Origin: Streptomyces lydicus
Lineage (GTDB): Bacteria; Actinomycetota; Actinomycetes; Streptomycetales; Streptomycetaceae
DNA: 64,000 nucleotides
Assembly (NCBI RefSeq): GCF_000717345.1
Contig: NZ_JNZA01000016.1
Coordinates: 1 to 64,000, forward strand
Reading direction: 5' to 3'
Shown here: piece by piece, positions 52,585 to 61,011 of the stretch
Numbering within the stretch: the first letter of the stretch is position 1
Layout: every line of letters starts with the position of its first letter
The notes under the pieces: generated by a model
What the model saw: the letters and a program-made list of their open reading frames with translations, nothing else
Databases searched by the model: none
Told to the model about the DNA's origin: nothing
Position numbers and translations under genes: made by a program

Positions 52585-55068
52585 GTGGCCGCGCACAACG
52601 CCACGCACGCACCGGACCACGCACCGGATTCCGTTCGCGACCGCGAGATCGACGCCGAGCAGACGCACCTCGACCGCGTCTACCGGCGCCTCGAGGAGAA
52701 GATCCACGAGGCCGAGTTCCTGATGGACGACGCCGCCAAGCGCGGCCAGGTCGGCACGCCCGGCGCGCTCGCCGAGCGGGACGCCCAGGTCTTCCAGGCC
52801 GGAGTCCATCTCCACCGGCTGAACTCCGAGTACGAGGACTTCCTCTTCGGGCGGATCGACCTGCTCCTCGGCAAGGACGGCAAGAAGGGCCCGGACGGCG
52901 CGTACACCTCGGTCGAGCCCGCCGAGGGGGCCATCGAGAACAACCGCGCCGCGATCGCCGAGACGCTGCACATCGGGCGTCTCGGCGTCCTCGACGCGGA
53001 CTACTCCCCGCTGGTCATCGACTGGCGGGCGCCGGCCGCCGCGCCCTTCTACCGCGCCACCCCGGTCGCCCCCGGCCGGGTCGTCCGGCGGCGGGTGATC
53101 CGCTCCAAGGGCCGCCGGGTCCTCGGCGTCGAGGACGACCTGATGCGCCCGGAGGTCACCGCGACGCTGGACGGCCGCGAGCTGCCGGCGATCGGCGACG
53201 GCGCGCTGATGGCCGCACTCGGCCGGGCCCGCAGCCACACCATGCGGGACATCGTCGCCTCCATCCAGGCCGAGCAGGACATGGTCATCCGGGCGCCCGC
53301 CGCCTCCGTCACCGAGGTCGAGGGCGGGCCCGGCACCGGCAAGACCGCGGTCGCCCTGCACCGCGCCGCCTACCTCCTCTACCAGGACCGCCGCCGCTAC
53401 GCGGGCGGCATCCTCATCGTCTCCCCGACGCCGCTGCTGGTCGCCTACACCGAGGGCGTGCTGCCGTCGCTCGGCGAGGAGGGCCAGGTCGCCATCCGCG
53501 CGCTCGGCTCGCTCGTCGACGGCGCGGAGGCGACCGCGTACGACCCGCCCGCGGTCGCCCGGATCAAGGGCTCCTCGCGGATGCAGAAGCTGCTGCGCAA
53601 GGCGGCCCGCGGCGCGCTGGAGCTGGCGGCACCGCCGGCGGACGGGCCGGCGAAGGACGCCGGGCCGGACACCCAGCTGTCCCTGGAGGACCTCGTCCGG
53701 GCGCCCGCCGAGCCGGCCCCCCGGGGCGGCGACCGCCGCCGGACCCGGGCCAGATCCGCCCGGCCCGCCTCCGCCGCGCCCGCCCGGCTGCGGGTCGTCG
53801 CGTTCGGCACCCGCCTCGAACTGGACGCCGACGAACTCCACGCCATCCGCCAGTCGGCCCTCGGCGGCACCGCCCCGGTCAACCTGCTGCGCCCGCGCGC
53901 CCGCCGGCTGATCCTGGACGCCCTCTGGGCCAAGTCCGGCGCCGGCCGCCGCTACACCGACCCCGAGCTCGCCGCCGAGGCCCGCGAGGGCTTCGACGAG
54001 GACCTCACCACCGAGCCCGTCCTCCAGGAGTTCCTGGACGCCTGGTGGCCCGAGCTGACCCCGCGCGGCGTGCTGTCCGCGATGGCCGACGAGCGCCTGC
54101 TGAGCCGCTGGGCGCGCCGCGTCCTCAACCCCCGCGAGGTGCGCCAACTGGCCCGCTCCCTGGGGCGGTTGGACGCCCGTGGGCAGGGCCCGCTGTCGGT
54201 GCACGACATCGCGCTGCTGGACGAGCTCCAGCAGATCCTCGGCGCCCCGATGCGCCCGGCCCGCCCCCGCGAGGCCGACCCGCTGGACCAGCTCACCGGC
54301 CTGGAGGAGCTGACGACCTGGGCGGACCGCAACGGCGGCGGCCGCGGCCGGCGCGAACGCCTGGAGGAGGAGCGCACCGACTACGCCCACGTCATCGTCG
54401 ACGAGGCGCAGGACCTGACGCCGATGCAGTGGCGGATGGTCGGCCGCCGCGGCCGGCAGGCGACCTGGACCGTCGTCGGCGACCCGGCGCAGTCCTCGTG
54501 GTCGGACCCCGACGAGGCCGCCCTCGCCCGGGACGAGGCGCTCGGCACCCGCCCGCGCCGCCGCTTCACACTGACCGTGAACTACCGCAACCCCGCGGAG
54601 ATCGCCGAACTCGCCGGCAAGGTGCTCGCGCTGGCGATGCCCGGGATGCAGTCCCCGAAGGCGGTCCGCTCGACGGGCCTCCGGCCGCGCTTCGCGCTCG
54701 CCGGGGACGGCGCGGGCCCGACGGGCGACAAGGAGCTGGCGCGGGCCACCGTCGCGGCGGCCGAGCGGCTGCTGGACGAGGTGGACGGCACGGTCGGCGT
54801 CGTGGTGGCGATGAACCGCCGCGAGCAGGCCCGCCGCTGGCTGGCCCCGCTGGGCGACCGGGTGGTGGCCCTGGGCTCCCTGGAGGCCAAGGGCCTGGAG
54901 TACGACGCCACGCTGGTGGTCTCGCCCGCCGAGATCGCCGACGAGTCGCCGGCCGGCCTGCGGGTGCTCTACGTGGCGCTGACCCGCGCCACCCAGCAGC
55001 TGACCGTGCTCTCCACCGCGCGCGACGAGCCGGACGCCGCGGGGGTGCCCGACCTGCTGCGGGACTGA
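52585..55068 (+). CDS. HelD-type RNA polymerase-associated SF1 helicase/ATPase
   Basis: The 827-residue protein has an N-terminal coiled coil (about 20-80; HLDRVYRRLEEKIHEAEFL), a split ATPase domain with Walker A EGGPGTGKTAVAL (about 246-258), Walker B VIVDEAQDL (about 603) and later motifs WTVVGDPAQSSW and TVNYRN. This matches HelD/HelR proteins, which bind RNA polymerase, clear stalled complexes and in some Streptomyces protect against rifamycins. GTG start with AAGGGGG about 6 bases upstream. No rifamycin-associated element was seen upstream, so a housekeeping role is more likely. A Pro/Ala insert lies about 340-390. Confidence 0.85.
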   Translation: MAAHNATHAPDHAPDSVRDREIDAEQTHLDRVYRRLEEKIHEAEFLMDDAAKRGQVGTPGALAERDAQVFQAGVHLHRLNSEYEDFLFGRIDLLLGKDGKKGPDGAYTSVEPAEGAIENNRAAIAETLHIGRLGVLDADYSPLVIDWRAPAAAPFYRATPVAPGRVVRRRVIRSKGRRVLGVEDDLMRPEVTATLDGRELPAIGDGALMAALGRARSHTMRDIVASIQAEQDMVIRAPAASVTEVEGGPGTGKTAVALHRAAYLLYQDRRRYAGGILIVSPTPLLVAYTEGVLPSLGEEGQVAIRALGSLVDGAEATAYDPPAVARIKGSSRMQKLLRKAARGALELAAPPADGPAKDAGPDTQLSLEDLVRAPAEPAPRGGDRRRTRARSARPASAAPARLRVVAFGTRLELDADELHAIRQSALGGTAPVNLLRPRARRLILDALWAKSGAGRRYTDPELAAEAREGFDEDLTTEPVLQEFLDAWWPELTPRGVLSAMADERLLSRWARRVLNPREVRQLARSLGRLDARGQGPLSVHDIALLDELQQILGAPMRPARPREADPLDQLTGLEELTTWADRNGGGRGRRERLEEERTDYAHVIVDEAQDLTPMQWRMVGRRGRQATWTVVGDPAQSSWSDPDEAALARDEALGTRPRRRFTLTVNYRNPAEIAELAGKVLALAMPGMQSPKAVRSTGLRPRFALAGDGAGPTGDKELARATVAAAERLLDEVDGTVGVVVAMNRREQARRWLAPLGDRVVALGSLEAKGLEYDATLVVSPAEIADESPAGLRVLYVALTRATQQLTVLSTARDEPDAAGVPDLLRD

Positions 55069-55179
55069 GGCGCTCGCCGCCCGGCCGCCGGCCGCCGCCG
55101 GTGGCCGACGGCCGTCCGGGCGGTTGTGGAAATCGGCCCCGTGGGACGGGATTCGCTTCCGGGGATGGTTTGTTAGCCT

Positions 55180-55320
55180 GGGTGACGGCACCGGCTCGAT
55201 CCAAGCCCCCGGGCCCAACCATCGTCGCTACGAGCGACCACTTGCCGCGAGGCGAGCATGGCGGGTCGGTGCCGCTGACGCAGAGAGGTCCACGCCACTC
55301 CGGTGGCGTGGACCTCTTTT
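55180..55320 (+). ncRNA. candidate structured small RNA between the helicase and malic enzyme genes
   Basis: A -10-like TAGCCT (55174-55179) precedes a stretch in which CGGCACCG (about 55185-55192) pairs with CGGTGCCG (about 55267-55274), enclosing hairpins TCGCT-ACG-AGCGA and GCC-GCGA-GGC. It ends in a perfect 14-base terminator stem. No open frame is present and the next gene begins 160 bases later with its own leader, so a free-standing RNA of about 130 bases is more likely than a riboswitch. I do not recognise the family. The rest of this 411-base gap (55321-55479) holds no gene, only a short TACCGCG/CGCGGTA hairpin before the malic enzyme gene. Confidence 0.5.
55284..55320 (+). terminator. 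intrinsic terminator of the candidate small RNA
   Basis: AGAGGTCCACGCCA (55284-55297) pairs perfectly with 55304-55317, 6-base loop, followed by TTT. Confidence 0.88.
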
Positions 55321-55479
55321 CTGTGTGCGCTCACTCTCGTATGGTGGAAGTCGTTTTCCGAAGATCCCGTCCCGGACGAACAAAACGTTCGCAATGCGGG
55401 GCGGCTACCGCGTACTGCGCGGTAGGTGCGACGATCGGACGGCAATCCAGCTACACGGTGAAAGCAGAGGAAGTCGGCC

Positions 55480-56913
55480 ATGGCAACGGCGCCCAGCGTC
55501 TCCTACTCGATGACGGTCCGGCTGGAGGTGCCCGCGAGCGGAACCGCGGTGTCCCAGCTCACCACGGCCGTCGAGTCCCACGGAGGCTCGGTGACCGGCC
55601 TCGACGTCACGGCGTCCGGACACGAGAAGCTCCGTATCGACGTCACCATCGCGGCGACGTCCACGGCCCACGCCGACGAGATCGTCGAGCAGCTGCGCCG
55701 CATCGAGGGCGTCGCCGTCGGCAAGGTCTCCGACCGTACGTTCCTCATGCACCTCGGCGGCAAGATCGAGATGTCGTCGAAGCACCCCATCCGCAACCGT
55801 GACGACCTGTCCATGATCTACACCCCCGGCGTCGCCCGGGTCTGCCAGGCCATCGCCGACAACCCCGAGGACGCCCGCCGCCTGACCATCAAGCGCAACA
55901 GCGTCGCCGTGGTCACCGACGGCTCCGCCGTGCTGGGCCTGGGCAACATCGGCCCCAAGGCCGCGCTGCCCGTCATGGAGGGCAAGGCGGCCCTCTTCAA
56001 GCGCTTCGCCGGCATCGACGCCTGGCCGATCTGCCTGGACACCCAGGACTCCGACGCGATCGTCGAGATCGTCAAGGCCATCGCCCCCGGCTTCGCCGGC
56101 ATCAACCTGGAGGACATCTCCGCGCCCCGCTGCTTCGAGATCGAGGCGCGGCTGCGCGAGGCCCTGGACATCCCGGTCTTCCACGACGACCAGCACGGCA
56201 CCGCCATCGTGGTGCTCGCCGCGCTCACCAACGCGCTGCGCGTCGTCGGCAAGAAGATCGAGGACGTCCGGGTCGTGATGTCCGGCGCCGGCGCGGCCGG
56301 TACCGCCATCCTCAAACTGCTGCTCGCCGCCGGCGTCCGGCACGCCGTCGTCGCCGACATCCACGGCGTCGTGCACGCCGGCCGCACCGACCTGGTCGAC
56401 GCCGACCCGGACTCCGCGCTGCGCTGGATCGCCGACAACACCAACCCCGAGGGCGTCACCGGCACCCTCAAGGAGGCCGTGGTCGGCGCGGACGTCTTCA
56501 TCGGCGTCTCCGCGCCCAACGTCCTGGACGGCGACGACGTCGCGCGGATGGCCGACGGCGCGATCGTGTTCGCACTCGCCAACCCCGACCCGGAGGTCGA
56601 CCCGGCGATCGCCCGGCAGACCGCCGCGGTCGTGGCCACCGGCCGCTCCGACTTCCCGAACCAGATCAACAACGTCCTGGTGTTCCCCGGCGTCTTCCGC
56701 GGCCTCCTGGACGCCCACTCCCGTACCGTGAACACCGACATGATGCTGGCTGCGGCAGGCGCCCTGGCGAACGTCGTCCTGGAGGACGAGGTCAACCCGA
56801 ACTACATCATCCCCAGCGTCTTCAACGAGAAGGTCGCGGGCGCGGTGGCCGGTGCGGTCCGGGAAGCGGCCAAGGGCAGCGAGCCCGCTGTGACGGCGGC
56901 CACGACGGTCTGA
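55480..56913 (+). CDS. NAD-dependent malic enzyme with N-terminal ACT domain
   Basis: The 477-residue enzyme has an ACT-like regulatory domain (about 8-85) and a malic enzyme body: catalytic Tyr114 in MIYTPGV, Lys169 in MEGKAALFK, metal ligands Glu211-Asp212 and Asp236-Asp237 (HDDQHGT), and the NAD motif GAGAAG (269-274). It decarboxylates malate to pyruvate, feeding acetyl-CoA and anaplerosis; the ACT domain suggests allosteric control, possibly by an amino acid. GAGGAAG lies 7 bases before the ATG. It matches the short bacterial form. Confidence 0.93.
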   Translation: MATAPSVSYSMTVRLEVPASGTAVSQLTTAVESHGGSVTGLDVTASGHEKLRIDVTIAATSTAHADEIVEQLRRIEGVAVGKVSDRTFLMHLGGKIEMSSKHPIRNRDDLSMIYTPGVARVCQAIADNPEDARRLTIKRNSVAVVTDGSAVLGLGNIGPKAALPVMEGKAALFKRFAGIDAWPICLDTQDSDAIVEIVKAIAPGFAGINLEDISAPRCFEIEARLREALDIPVFHDDQHGTAIVVLAALTNALRVVGKKIEDVRVVMSGAGAAGTAILKLLLAAGVRHAVVADIHGVVHAGRTDLVDADPDSALRWIADNTNPEGVTGTLKEAVVGADVFIGVSAPNVLDGDDVARMADGAIVFALANPDPEVDPAIARQTAAVVATGRSDFPNQINNVLVFPGVFRGLLDAHSRTVNTDMMLAAAGALANVVLEDEVNPNYIIPSVFNEKVAGAVAGAVREAAKGSEPAVTAATTV

Positions 56914-57219
56914 GAACGGCGCGTCGCGGGACACGCCGTCGTTGATGCGCCCATAGGGTGGCGGACAGTAAGCGACCGCCGCCCTGTGGGGCCGGCCCGG
57001 AGCGGGATTGGCACGGAGCGTCACCACTGACGAGGCAGTGGCGCTTTTCGTGTGACCCTCCTGGGTGCCGGATTGGCTTTACCGCCGCAGGTAGGGGCAG
57101 GATGCGTAATCGGGCGAGAGGGTCTGCACCAGACCCGGGTCCGGGGACTGTCCGAGGACCCTGGCAGCATCGGCTTCGATCTCACGCCTCATTGGCAAGA
57201 AGAACACGGGAGTACAAAC
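56914..57219 (+). other. 306-base gap between malic enzyme and HU genes
   Basis: No gene is seen. ACGGCG...CGCCGT at about 56916-56939 is an imperfect hairpin just past the malic enzyme stop, and a further terminator-like hairpin lies at 57017-57048. The right half must carry the HU promoter; TTGGCT at 57073 is a possible -35, but no well-spaced -10 was found. Confidence 0.45.
57017..57048 (+). terminator. terminator-like hairpin after malic enzyme
   Basis: CCACTG (57024-57029) pairs with CAGTGG (57036-57041) and AGCG with CGCT across a 3-base bulge, followed by TTTT. Moderate strength. Confidence 0.5.
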
Positions 57220-57501
57220 ATGAACCGCAGTGAGCTGGTGGCCGCTCTGGCCGATCGCGCCGAGGTGACCCGCAAGGACGCCGACGCCGTTCTGGCCGCT
57301 CTCGCCGAGGTGATCGGCGAGGTCGTCGCCAAGGGCGACGAGAAGGTCACCATCCCCGGCTTCCTGACCTTCGAGCGCACCCACCGTGCCGCTCGTACCG
57401 CGCGCAACCCGCAGACCGGTGACCCGATCCAGATCCCGGCCGGCTACAGCGTGAAGGTCTCCGCGGGCTCCAAGCTCAAGGAAGCCGCCAAGGGCAAGTA
57501 A
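57220..57501 (+). CDS. hupA: HU-family DNA-binding protein
   Basis: The 93-residue protein is a canonical HU without the long Lys-rich tail of the second Streptomyces HU: MNRSELVAALADRAEVTRKDAD, then KVTIPGFLTFERTHRAARTARNPQTGDPIQIPA, including the beta-arm. It bends and compacts chromosomal DNA as a dimer. GGGAG lies before the ATG. Two hairpins separate it from murA. Confidence 0.96.
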   Translation: MNRSELVAALADRAEVTRKDADAVLAALAEVIGEVVAKGDEKVTIPGFLTFERTHRAARTARNPQTGDPIQIPAGYSVKVSAGSKLKEAAKGK

Positions 57502-57520
57502 GACCCTCCGTACGGCGTGA

Positions 57521-57557
57521 GAAAGGCGGCCACCCCCTCCAGGGGCGGCCGCCTTTC
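57521..57557 (+). terminator. terminator of the HU gene
   Basis: A 16-base stem (57521-57536 and 57542-57557) with one A-C mismatch and a 5-base loop lies 19 bases past the stop. Confidence 0.8.
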
Positions 57558-57699
57558 CCGTGCCGCCGCCCTGCCGCCCTGCTGCCCGCCTGCGGGCCGG
57601 GGACGGCGCGGGGGGCCACTGGGTGGCCGGCGGCGCCCGGCGGCCCGCCACGGGCCGCCGCAGCGCCACCATGGGGCCGCGCACCGCGGCACCCCGCCC

Positions 57700-57753
57700 G
57701 CACGCACGAGGGGCGGCCACCCGGAACCCCGGGTGGCCGCCCCTCGTGCGTGC
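57700..57753. terminator. very strong 25-base perfect inverted repeat between hup and murA
   Basis: Bases 57700-57724 are perfectly complementary to 57729-57753 with a loop of only 4 bases. The repeat lies 19 bases beyond the murA stop and would terminate it; it also stops read-through from the left. The 271-base gap has no gene. Confidence 0.85.
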
Positions 57754-57772
57754 GCCGCTCAGCCGGCCGGCG

Positions 57773-59119
57773 TCAGTTGCGCAGCTCCCCGTTGGGCAGC
57801 TCCACCTGGGCGCCCAGCTCGACGAGCTTCGCCATGAAGTTCTCGTAGCCGCGGTTGATCAGGTCGATGCCGTGCACCCGCGAGGTGCCCTGCGCGGCCA
57901 GCGCCGCGATCAGGTACGAGAAGCCGCCGCGCAGGTCGGGGATGACCAGGTCGGCGCCCTGCAGCTTGGTGGGGCCGGAGACGACCGCGGAGTGCAGGAA
58001 GTTGCGCTGGCCGAAGCGGCAGGCGGAGCCGCCCAGGCACTCGCGGTAGAGCTGGATGTGCGCGCCCATCTGGTTGAGCGCGGAGGTGAAGCCGAGCCGG
58101 GACTCGTAGACCGTCTCGTGCACGATCGACAGGCCCGACGCCTGGGTCAGCGCGACCACCAGCGGCTGCTGCCAGTCGGTCTGGAAGCCGGGGTGCACGT
58201 CGGTCTCCAGGGCGATCGCGTTGAGCGAGCCGCCCGGGTGCCAGAAGCGGATGCCCTCGTCACCGATCTCGAAGGCGCCGCCGACCCTCCGGAAGGTGTT
58301 CAGGAAGGTCATCATCGAGCGCTGGTGCGCCCCGCGGACGAAGATGTTGCCCTCGGTGGCCAGCGCCGCCGACGCCCAGGAGGCGGCCTCCAGCCGGTCC
58401 GGGAGCGCCCGGTGGGTGTAGCCGTCGAGCTTGTCGACACCGGTGATCCGGATCGTCCGGTCGGTGTCCATCGAGATGATCGCGCCCATTTTCTGCAGGA
58501 CGCAGATCAGGTCCTCGATCTCCGGCTCCACGGCGGCGTTCGACAGCTCGGTCACGCCCTCGGCCAGGACGGCCGTCAGCAGGACCTGCTCGGTCGAGCC
58601 GACCGACGGGTACGGCAGCCGGATCTTGGTGCCGCGCAGCCGGTGCGGGGCCTCCAGGTACTGCCCGTCGTCGCGCTTCTCGATCTTCGCGCCGAACTGG
58701 CGCAGCACGTCGAAGTGGAAGTCCACCGGCCGGCCGCCGATGTCGCAGCCGCCCAGGCCCGGGATGAAGGCGTGGCCGAGGCGGTGCAGCAGCGGGCCGC
58801 AGAACAGGATCGGGATCCGGGAGGAGCCGGCGTGCGCGTCGATGTCCGCGACGTTGGCGCTCTCGACGTGCGAGGGGTCGAGGATCAGCTCACCGGGCTC
58901 GTCGCCCGGGCGGACCGTGACCCCGTGCAGCTGGAGCAGCCCGCGCACCACGCGTACGTCGCGGATGTCGGGCACATTGCGCAGCCGGCTGGGGCCGCTG
59001 CCGAGCAGGGCGGCGACCATGGCCTTGGGCACAAGGTTCTTCGCACCGCGAACCCGGATCTCGCCCTCCAGCGGGGTGCCGCCGTGGACAAGCAGTACGT
59101 CGTCAGTAGAGACGGTCAT
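57773..59119 (-). CDS. murA: UDP-N-acetylglucosamine 1-carboxyvinyltransferase
   Basis: The 448-residue enzyme transfers enolpyruvate from PEP to UDP-GlcNAc, the first committed step of peptidoglycan synthesis. It has RVRGAKN (Lys27, Asn28), and the catalytic loop is GLGGCDIGGRPVD with Cys125 present, the residue attacked by fosfomycin (M. tuberculosis has Asp there). The ATG at 59119 (CAGGAA upstream) gives the family length; the longer open frame is not conserved. Streptomyces often has a second murA elsewhere. Confidence 0.96.
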   Translation of the reverse strand: MTVSTDDVLLVHGGTPLEGEIRVRGAKNLVPKAMVAALLGSGPSRLRNVPDIRDVRVVRGLLQLHGVTVRPGDEPGELILDPSHVESANVADIDAHAGSSRIPILFCGPLLHRLGHAFIPGLGGCDIGGRPVDFHFDVLRQFGAKIEKRDDGQYLEAPHRLRGTKIRLPYPSVGSTEQVLLTAVLAEGVTELSNAAVEPEIEDLICVLQKMGAIISMDTDRTIRITGVDKLDGYTHRALPDRLEAASWASAALATEGNIFVRGAHQRSMMTFLNTFRRVGGAFEIGDEGIRFWHPGGSLNAIALETDVHPGFQTDWQQPLVVALTQASGLSIVHETVYESRLGFTSALNQMGAHIQLYRECLGGSACRFGQRNFLHSAVVSGPTKLQGADLVIPDLRGGFSYLIAALAAQGTSRVHGIDLINRGYENFMAKLVELGAQVELPNGELRN

Positions 59120-59436
59120 GGATCTCGCGTTCCTGGAGACGGGCAGGGGCCAAGCCAAAATGGTAAGGGCGTCCGAGGGTGAGTCCGTAGGCCCGTGCAG
59201 GCTCTGGGCATGTAATGGCTTTGTCACAACACGCTCGGCTACTATCCGCCTTTGATCTGTAATCGCCTTTTGGGGTAAAGGTCACCGGATGTCTTGAATG
59301 TGTGGTCCGGTGCCGCGTCCGGGGCGACGCCCCCGGGCCCGTGCGCCGGCGGCTGCCGCCGTACGCCCTGCCCTGCTCTCGCACGGGACCGGGCGTTGAC
59401 TCCCCGCTCGGGGCAGAAGTGCGGGATCATGTGGCC
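59120..59436. other. 317-base divergent promoter region, murA / yqgE
   Basis: No gene is seen. The AT-rich part (59210-59300) should hold promoters for both directions. I could not identify a well-spaced -35/-10 pair. Confidence 0.45.
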
Positions 59437-60108
59437 ATGACCGAGGTGTCCTCGCTCACAGGCCGGCTGCTCGTCGCGACGCCCGCGCTCGCCGATCCGA
59501 ATTTCGACCGCGCGGTGGTGCTGCTCCTCGACCACGACGAGGAGGGCTCCCTCGGCGTGGTCCTCAACCGCCCCACGCCGGTCGGCGTCGCGGACATCCT
59601 CGCGCCCTGGGCCGCACTGGCCGGTGAGCCGGGAGTGGTCTTCCAGGGCGGTCCGGTCTCGCTGGACTCGGCGCTCGGGGTGGCCGTGGTGCCCGGCGGG
59701 CCGTCCGGCGACGGCGGCGTCCCGGCCGTGGACGGCGGCGCCCGGCCCGACGACGACGGCGCGGAGGCGACCGGCGTGGCGGCCGCGGACCGCGCCGACG
59801 TCGCGGCGGGCGACGAGCCGCTGGGCTGGCGCAGGGTGCACGGCGCGATCGGTCTCGTCGACCTGGAGGCCCCGCCGGAGCTGCTCGCCGCGGTGCTCGG
59901 CAGTCTGCGGATCTTCGCCGGCTACGCGGGCTGGGGGCCGGGCCAGCTGGAGGACGAGCTGGTCGAGGGCGCCTGGTACGTCGTCGAGTCCGAGCCCGGT
60001 GACGTCTCCTCGCCCGATCCCGAGCAGCTGTGGCGGGCGGTGCTGCGGCGGCAGCGCAACGAACTGGCGATGGTGGCGACGTATCCGGACGATCCCTCGC
60101 TGAACTGA
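59437..60108 (+). CDS. YqgE/AlgH family protein (UPF0301)
   Basis: The 223-residue protein starts MTEVSSLTGRLLVATP and has the UPF0301 pattern FDRAVVLLLDHDEEGSLGVVLNRP, FQGGPVSLDSALGV and GWRRVHGAIGLVDLE, ending with ELAMVATYPDDPSLN. About 42 Gly/Asp/Ala-rich residues are inserted after ALGVAVVPGG. The function of the family is unresolved. The start has a weak ribosome binding site; a GTG 6 bases upstream is an alternative. Confidence 0.92.
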   Translation: MTEVSSLTGRLLVATPALADPNFDRAVVLLLDHDEEGSLGVVLNRPTPVGVADILAPWAALAGEPGVVFQGGPVSLDSALGVAVVPGGPSGDGGVPAVDGGARPDDDGAEATGVAAADRADVAAGDEPLGWRRVHGAIGLVDLEAPPELLAAVLGSLRIFAGYAGWGPGQLEDELVEGAWYVVESEPGDVSSPDPEQLWRAVLRRQRNELAMVATYPDDPSLN

Positions 60109-60308
60109 GGCCGGGGACGGCCCGAGCCGCGTGGGTGAGGGAGGAACGGCGTCCTTCGCGCGCCCGCCCGGATTTTGGTTGACCGCTGGATTATTGTGAC
60201 GGCTTCGTCATGGGGGATTGTCAGTCCCCGTCGCTATGGTGCGAGATGACAGGGGACGGCGCGCGGCCGCGTGGGGCGGGGCCGCGCCGGACAGCGGGGG
60301 AGAGTGCC

Positions 60309-60989
60309 ATGCACAGGCCGAGTGTGCCCGGGGACCTGGACCGTCCGGAGCGGGTGTGGGCCCGCGCCGCGACGCTCGCGGTGGTCGCCGCCGCGATGGA
60401 CGACGGCGACGAGTTCTCCTGGGGCGAGCAGGGGCTGGAGTGCTGGAACGGCGGCGGCAGCTACTGGTGGCGGCTGAAACTGTTCGAGGGCGGCCGGGCG
60501 CTGCTGTGCGGCCAGGATTCGGACGGCAGCTACACCCACGACGGGGACCGGCAGATCGACTTCCTGGCCGGCGGCCCCGAGTGGCTGCCCTGGGAGCGGT
60601 TGCGGCACGACGCCGACGGCAATCTCTTCGGGTTCGTCTACTGGTGGCAGGACGGCGCCTGGGCGCGTGCGCCGTATCCCGAGAAGCTGCCGGACGACGG
60701 CCTGAAGATGGCGCTGAGCTGGGCCGCGCCCGGCGAGGACGCGGTCCGGCGGATCATCGACGACCTCGTGGCGCTCACCGAGACCGAGGTCGACGCGGCG
60801 GCCGGGGTGCGGGCCTTCCTCTCCGCGGCCGAGTCCCGCACGGTCGGCGAGGCGGACGTCGCCGCGCTGCTGGACGCGGTCTGCGACAAGGACTCCTGGT
60901 ACGACGTCCGGCCGGAGGCCGCGCTGGCCTTCGCCGAGAAGCTCGGCCTGACGGCCGGCGAGCGGAACGGGGCAGCGGTGGCCTCGTAG
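60309..60989 (+). CDS. uncharacterised Trp-rich protein
   Basis: I do not recognise this 226-residue protein. GGGGGAGAG lies 5 bases before the ATG, and codon use is typical, so it is real. It is acidic with many aromatics: FSWGEQGLECWNGGGSYWWRLKL and GFVYWWQDGAWARAP. The C-terminal third is helical (EAALAFAEKLGLTAG). The N-terminal half resembles a compact beta-sandwich. No TM helix or signal is present, so it is cytoplasmic. The 200 bases upstream contain TTGACC at about 60179, a possible -35. Confidence 0.7.
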   Translation: MHRPSVPGDLDRPERVWARAATLAVVAAAMDDGDEFSWGEQGLECWNGGGSYWWRLKLFEGGRALLCGQDSDGSYTHDGDRQIDFLAGGPEWLPWERLRHDADGNLFGFVYWWQDGAWARAPYPEKLPDDGLKMALSWAAPGEDAVRRIIDDLVALTETEVDAAAGVRAFLSAAESRTVGEADVAALLDAVCDKDSWYDVRPEAALAFAEKLGLTAGERNGAAVAS

Positions 60990-61011
60990 CGCCGCCCAGG
61001 GCGTGTCCGCC

